From assembly GCF_006265225.1 (NCBI RefSeq), contig NZ_VDCS01000012.1:62001-126000 (forward strand): DNA of 64,000 bases, written 5' to 3'. A program made the position numbers and the translations under genes. How positions within the stretch are numbered: position 1 is the stretch's first letter; each line of letters begins with the position of its first letter. Positions 60,971-64,000 of this stretch are shown here, piece by piece. The notes beneath the pieces are model-generated. The model ran no database searches. It saw only the letters and a list, made by a program, of their open reading frames with translations, and was not told where the DNA came from. This DNA comes from Allotamlana fucoidanivorans (GTDB lineage Bacteria > Bacteroidota > Bacteroidia > Flavobacteriales > Flavobacteriaceae).

Positions 60971-63210
60971 ATCTCTTTAGTTTTATGTGGATTTTCTTTT
61001 AAAATAGAAACAAAATTTCCTCTAAGTCCTGTGCCGCCCATTAGGGGGTCTATTACGGTGCTTGAAATTAAATCTGTGTCACTCATGCCTTTACCAAAGG
61101 CTCTGGATAGTTTTTTGTTATTGTGACCAAAACCATGGTACATATAAACGGAATCCCAACGGATGCGTTCGGTTATTCTAACTTTAATGGAGAAAGTAGA
61201 AATAATATCGTCTTGATTTTTAAGCCAGACTTCTTGATCTTTTTTCAAGTTTAAAATGCGTGCCACTTTAGGGTTTACCCAAAGCGTGTTTTCGCTTTTT
61301 AAATTGTTTAAATACGGGTTGTTAATAGTTCTGCTAAAGGTGTGCATAGGAGAACGGCCGTAATTTAGTCTGTAAAACCCCTGTGGGGGTTCTGGGTGCG
61401 GTACATAAACAGGAATGGGGTCAAACCCATAGTTGGCAAGTTCTTTAGAGTATAATTCTATTTTGCCACTTGGCGTATTAAACTCATAATCTTGTTCGAC
61501 TTCTAAATATAACGGACCAGATTGCCGTGGAAAGTTCTTTACGCCAATCTTTTTCATTTCTTCAAGCGAAGTACCTAATTTGTTTAATTGCCAAGCGATA
61601 ACTTCTTCAAAATCATCATAATTAAAATAGGCACCTAAGCCTAATCTTTCGGCTATCTGTTTGCTTATCCACCAGGCAGGTTTTGAATTATATTTAGGTT
61701 TTACGGCAGGAATCCTAACGGCTATTGAAGGCGTTCTGTTTGGTGCAGAGCGGATACCGTCGTACCGTTCTAAATAGGTGCATTCTGGTAATACTACATC
61801 AGCATATCCTGTTATTTCCATCGGCATGGTATCTACAACCACTAAGAAGTCGAGTTTGTTTATGGCTTCAATGGTTTTTTCTCTCTGCGGAAGGGTGTTG
61901 ATTAAATTGGTTCCCGCAACCATCCAGGCTTTGATGGGGTATTTACTTTTATCTGCCTGTAACGTGGCATCAACAATAGCTGTAGTTAATCCCATTTCAG
62001 CATAAGGGTATTGGGTGCCTAAATCATGCCATCCCCATTTTGGTTCAGGGTAATGAGGGTGTGGGTATTTAGGAATACTTATTTTTTCTTTGAAATAAAA
62101 ACCGCCTCTATTGCCCCAAGAGCCGAGTAAACCATTTAGAATAGCAACGGCTCTAGAGCGTTGTGAATCGTCACCATACCACACCACATGTCTGCCTGGG
62201 TGTATAATAACAGACGGCGCTGCGGCGGCCATAATACGGGCTGTTTTTCGTATGTCTTCAGGTTTTATGGTGGTGATGCCATAGGCCCATTCTGGGGTAT
62301 AAGGTTTAACGTGTTTTTTAAGTTCCTCAAAACCTGTAGCATATTTTTCAACATAATTTTTATTGTAAAGGTCTTCTTCAATTAAAACGTGCATCCAAGA
62401 TAGTAGTAAGGCAATATCGGTGGCAGGTTTTATAGGTAGCCAGTGTTTTGACTTACTTGCTGCCGTTGAATATCTAGGGTCTACAGTGATTAGGGTGGCA
62501 TCATTATCAATAGCATCAGACATTTCTTGAACCTGAGAATTATGCATGTTTTCACCAAGGTGAGAGCCAATTAAAACCAAACATTTAGTGTCCCTAATGT
62601 CCGTGGGTTCTGGCGAACCTATCCATGAACCAAAGGTTAATCCAAACCCTGTTTCTCGCGGCCCTCTGCATTGTGCGTAGGCGGGTTCTGCAATAGTATC
62701 AGAACCATAAGCTTTAAAAAGATGTTCTAAATGACTACCAGGAGATCCGTGTTTTAGCAATGCGAATGCTTCAGAGCCATAGTTGGCTTTTATGTCTTTA
62801 AATTTTGAAGCAATGAGGTTTAAAGCTTCATCCCAACTGGCTTCTCTATAAGTTTCTTCCCCGTTTATGGTAGTTCTTATTAAAGGTGTTTTAAGGCGGT
62901 CTTCATCACTATACATACCAATGCCTCCAGTGCCTCTTGGGCAAAGTCTGCCGTTGCAATGGGAATCTTGCTCATTTCCAATGATTTTTTTTATGTCATT
63001 ATGTTCATCTTTATAAATCCATGCGGCACATTTCCAAAAACAGACTTCACAATAAGTGGCCGATCGTGATAGTCTTTTTGCAACCGTTTCTTTTACGGCT
63101 TTATCTAAAATGGGATTGGACTCAAACATGTTTAGTGCGGCCGATGTTGTTGCCAGTCCTCCTAAACCTAAAGCCGAAATTTTAATAAATTTTCGTCTGG
63201 ACGTAACCAT
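60967..63210 (-). CDS. psrA: TAT-exported polysulfide/thiosulfate-reductase-like catalytic subunit
   Basis: 747 residues from the ATG at 63210, which puts the twin-arginine signal 'SRRKFIKISALGLGG' at the N-terminus; an upstream ORF extension to 63276 is not needed. 4Fe-4S motif 'YCEVCFWKCAAW ... NGRLCPRG', and the likely molybdenum ligand Cys in 'AYAQCRGPRETG', as in PsrA/PhsA. The TAT signal excludes the cytoplasmic SoeA sulfite dehydrogenase. It may reduce polysulfide, thiosulfate or tetrathionate, or run in the oxidative direction; YeeE and rhodanese genes downstream favour a sulfur substrate. Confidence 0.9.
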   Translation of the reverse strand: MVTSRRKFIKISALGLGGLATTSAALNMFESNPILDKAVKETVAKRLSRSATYCEVCFWKCAAWIYKDEHNDIKKIIGNEQDSHCNGRLCPRGTGGIGMYSDEDRLKTPLIRTTINGEETYREASWDEALNLIASKFKDIKANYGSEAFALLKHGSPGSHLEHLFKAYGSDTIAEPAYAQCRGPRETGFGLTFGSWIGSPEPTDIRDTKCLVLIGSHLGENMHNSQVQEMSDAIDNDATLITVDPRYSTAASKSKHWLPIKPATDIALLLSWMHVLIEEDLYNKNYVEKYATGFEELKKHVKPYTPEWAYGITTIKPEDIRKTARIMAAAAPSVIIHPGRHVVWYGDDSQRSRAVAILNGLLGSWGNRGGFYFKEKISIPKYPHPHYPEPKWGWHDLGTQYPYAEMGLTTAIVDATLQADKSKYPIKAWMVAGTNLINTLPQREKTIEAINKLDFLVVVDTMPMEITGYADVVLPECTYLERYDGIRSAPNRTPSIAVRIPAVKPKYNSKPAWWISKQIAERLGLGAYFNYDDFEEVIAWQLNKLGTSLEEMKKIGVKNFPRQSGPLYLEVEQDYEFNTPSGKIELYSKELANYGFDPIPVYVPHPEPPQGFYRLNYGRSPMHTFSRTINNPYLNNLKSENTLWVNPKVARILNLKKDQEVWLKNQDDIISTFSIKVRITERIRWDSVYMYHGFGHNNKKLSRAFGKGMSDTDLISSTVIDPLMGGTGLRGNFVSILKENPHKTKEI

Positions 63211-63232
63211 AATTTCGTTAGTTTTTCTGATA

Positions 63233-63240
63233 CAAATATA
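63233..63240 (-). promoter_or_regulatory. -7 promoter element of the psr operon
   Basis: On the minus strand TATATTTG (read 63240 to 63233) fits TAnnTTTG, 22 nt before the psrA ATG. Confidence 0.5.
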
Positions 63241-63293
63241 TTGGTTGATTTGTTTTGATTTTATGATAAATGTCACATAATCAGATGTTTATG

Positions 63294-63309
63294 TGTAACA
63301 TTTGTTACA
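63294..63309. promoter_or_regulatory. Crp/Fnr-like palindrome between the psr operon and the cytochrome gene
   Basis: TGTAACA-TT-TGTTACA is a perfect 7-2-7 palindrome. Its centre is about 60-70 bp upstream of the starts predicted from both divergent -7 elements, the usual class I activator position. The half-site resembles those of Crp/Fnr-family regulators such as HcpR; the protein that binds is not known. Confidence 0.55.
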
Positions 63310-63353
63310 TAAGCTTTAATATTTGGGGTTAGTTTTAACCCATTAAATTATTG

Positions 63354-63361
63354 TACATTTG
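63354..63361 (+). promoter_or_regulatory. -7 promoter element of the multiheme cytochrome gene
   Basis: TACATTTG fits TAnnTTTG, 15 nt before the ATG at 63377. Confidence 0.5.
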
Positions 63362-63376
63362 AGTAATTACTTGAAA

Positions 63377-64000
63377 ATGAATCATAAGACTTTTAGGGTT
63401 GGGGTTTTTGTTATAGCTATCATCATTTTTGGTGTACTTTTTCTTTTTAGGAATTTTAATTTTTTTCATTTCAGCCCATCTGAAGGTCATGACTATTCAA
63501 ATATTGAACACAATCAAAAGGAATCATGTTTAGCCTGTCACCAAAACACTAAGGGGTATTCAGCGTATCATAATCCCAAAAATATTGGGTGTGCAAGTTG
63601 TCATTTAGGCAATGCTAGGTCCATGGATAAAGAGGCATCACATGATGGTATGGTATTGATTCCTGGAAATTTAAGTGATGCCGAAAAAACCTGTGGAACC
63701 TGTCATCAAAGTGAATTATATAAAATAGAAAACTCGCTCATGACTACGAATAGTGGAATTGTTGCGGTTGACAAATTTGTCTTTGGTGAGTCCAATAATT
63801 TAGATGCTCATTACCATATTAAAGATTTGAAATTTTCAGCTGCCGATAAGCATTTAAGAGATTTGTGTGCCAATTGTCATTTGGGTGCTCAAAAATCAGA
63901 ATTTGGTGAAATCAATCAGTTGAGTAGAGGAGGTGGGTGTAATGCCTGCCATTTAAATTACTCAAAAGAAGCGAAGCTGGGGCTTGACACGTATTTAAGT
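63377..64000 (+). CDS. Multiheme cytochrome c, N-terminal part (runs off the window)
   Basis: 208 residues are visible, with no stop before the window edge. The N-terminus has one membrane helix (about 8-25), so the protein is anchored and faces the periplasm. Five CxxCH heme motifs are present: CLACH (51-55), CASCH (72-76), CGTCH (106-110), CANCH (164-168) and CNACH (188-192); further His residues could be distal ligands. It is divergent from psrA and shares its promoter region, so it may pass electrons to or from the same pathway. Confidence 0.9.
   Translation, partial: MNHKTFRVGVFVIAIIIFGVLFLFRNFNFFHFSPSEGHDYSNIEHNQKESCLACHQNTKGYSAYHNPKNIGCASCHLGNARSMDKEASHDGMVLIPGNLSDAEKTCGTCHQSELYKIENSLMTTNSGIVAVDKFVFGESNNLDAHYHIKDLKFSAADKHLRDLCANCHLGAQKSEFGEINQLSRGGGCNACHLNYSKEAKLGLDTYLS

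Noticed and set aside
63211-63276. 22-residue N-terminal extension of psrA
   Set aside because: It would push the twin-arginine motif away from the N-terminus and overlap the -7 element; the ATG at 63210 gives a proper TAT signal.

Overview
The window looks like chromosomal DNA of a flavobacterium (Bacteroidota, probably Flavobacteriaceae). This rests on low GC, frequent TTG starts, promoters of the TAnnTTTG (-7) type ahead of many genes, a type IX secretion C-terminal domain, a fused MoaC-MoaB, and a structured RNA resembling the flavobacterial Flavo-1 motif. I saw no rRNA, tRNA, CRISPR array, insertion sequence or prophage. The species cannot be named from the sequence.

Layout. 1-12.1 kb is mixed: the tail of a secreted T9SS protein, small proteins, a secreted S1/P1 nuclease, a TPR lipoprotein, an ECF sigma factor translationally coupled to a 57-residue protein and an MscS-like channel, a GH63-type glucosidase, a two-gene ThrE-like exporter and an outer-membrane protein. 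12.1-20.6 kb is housekeeping: DEAD-box-like helicase, aldose epimerase-like protein, PabB, a sigma-like orphan, TilS, adenine deaminase and a YheT hydrolase. 20.6-25.0 kb is a self-contained molybdo-hydroxylase unit (IorA, IorB, XdhC, and a MocA-type nucleotidyltransferase). 25.2-31.7 kb is a xylose operon (xylB-xylA-xylE) followed by a VOC protein, an HxlR regulator and a LacI regulator.

31.8-47.6 kb carries an FdhF/YdeP molybdoenzyme and then a complete nitrate assimilation locus: nirB, a structured RNA, nirD, a DUF4202 protein, a NarX-like sensor kinase, RidA, a NarL-like response regulator, a NarK-type transporter, a 1173-residue nitrate reductase fused to its own NAD(P)H/FAD and 2Fe-2S modules, and a rubredoxin-tailed protein related to sulfite/nitrite reductases. 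A palindrome of form TAAGTAT-N2-ATACTTA occurs at the nirB, response-regulator and narK promoters and is the best candidate operator of the locus.

47.6-64 kb is almost entirely on the minus strand. From the right edge, a TAT-exported polysulfide/thiosulfate-reductase-like complex (psrA, psrB, nrfD), two half-length YeeE-type sulfur transport proteins and two membrane-anchored rhodanese-fold proteins lead into the molybdenum cofactor set (moeA, ModE-like regulator, TauE/SafE transporter, mobA, moaD, moeB, moaE, moaCB, moaA). A multiheme cytochrome c, cut by the window edge, is divergent from psrA and shares with it a Crp/Fnr-like palindrome. The cofactor genes therefore sit beside three users of molybdopterin in the window (nitrate reductase, YdeP, PsrA), while the fourth, IorAB, has its own maturation genes.

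The most unusual point is the pair of rhodanese-fold proteins. Neither has a cysteine in the active-site loop, but one ends in a lysine-rich arm terminating in Gly-Gly-Cys. The other has the remnant of the same tail out of frame behind its stop codon. This resembles, by analogy, the sulfur-carrying C-terminal arm of SoxY.
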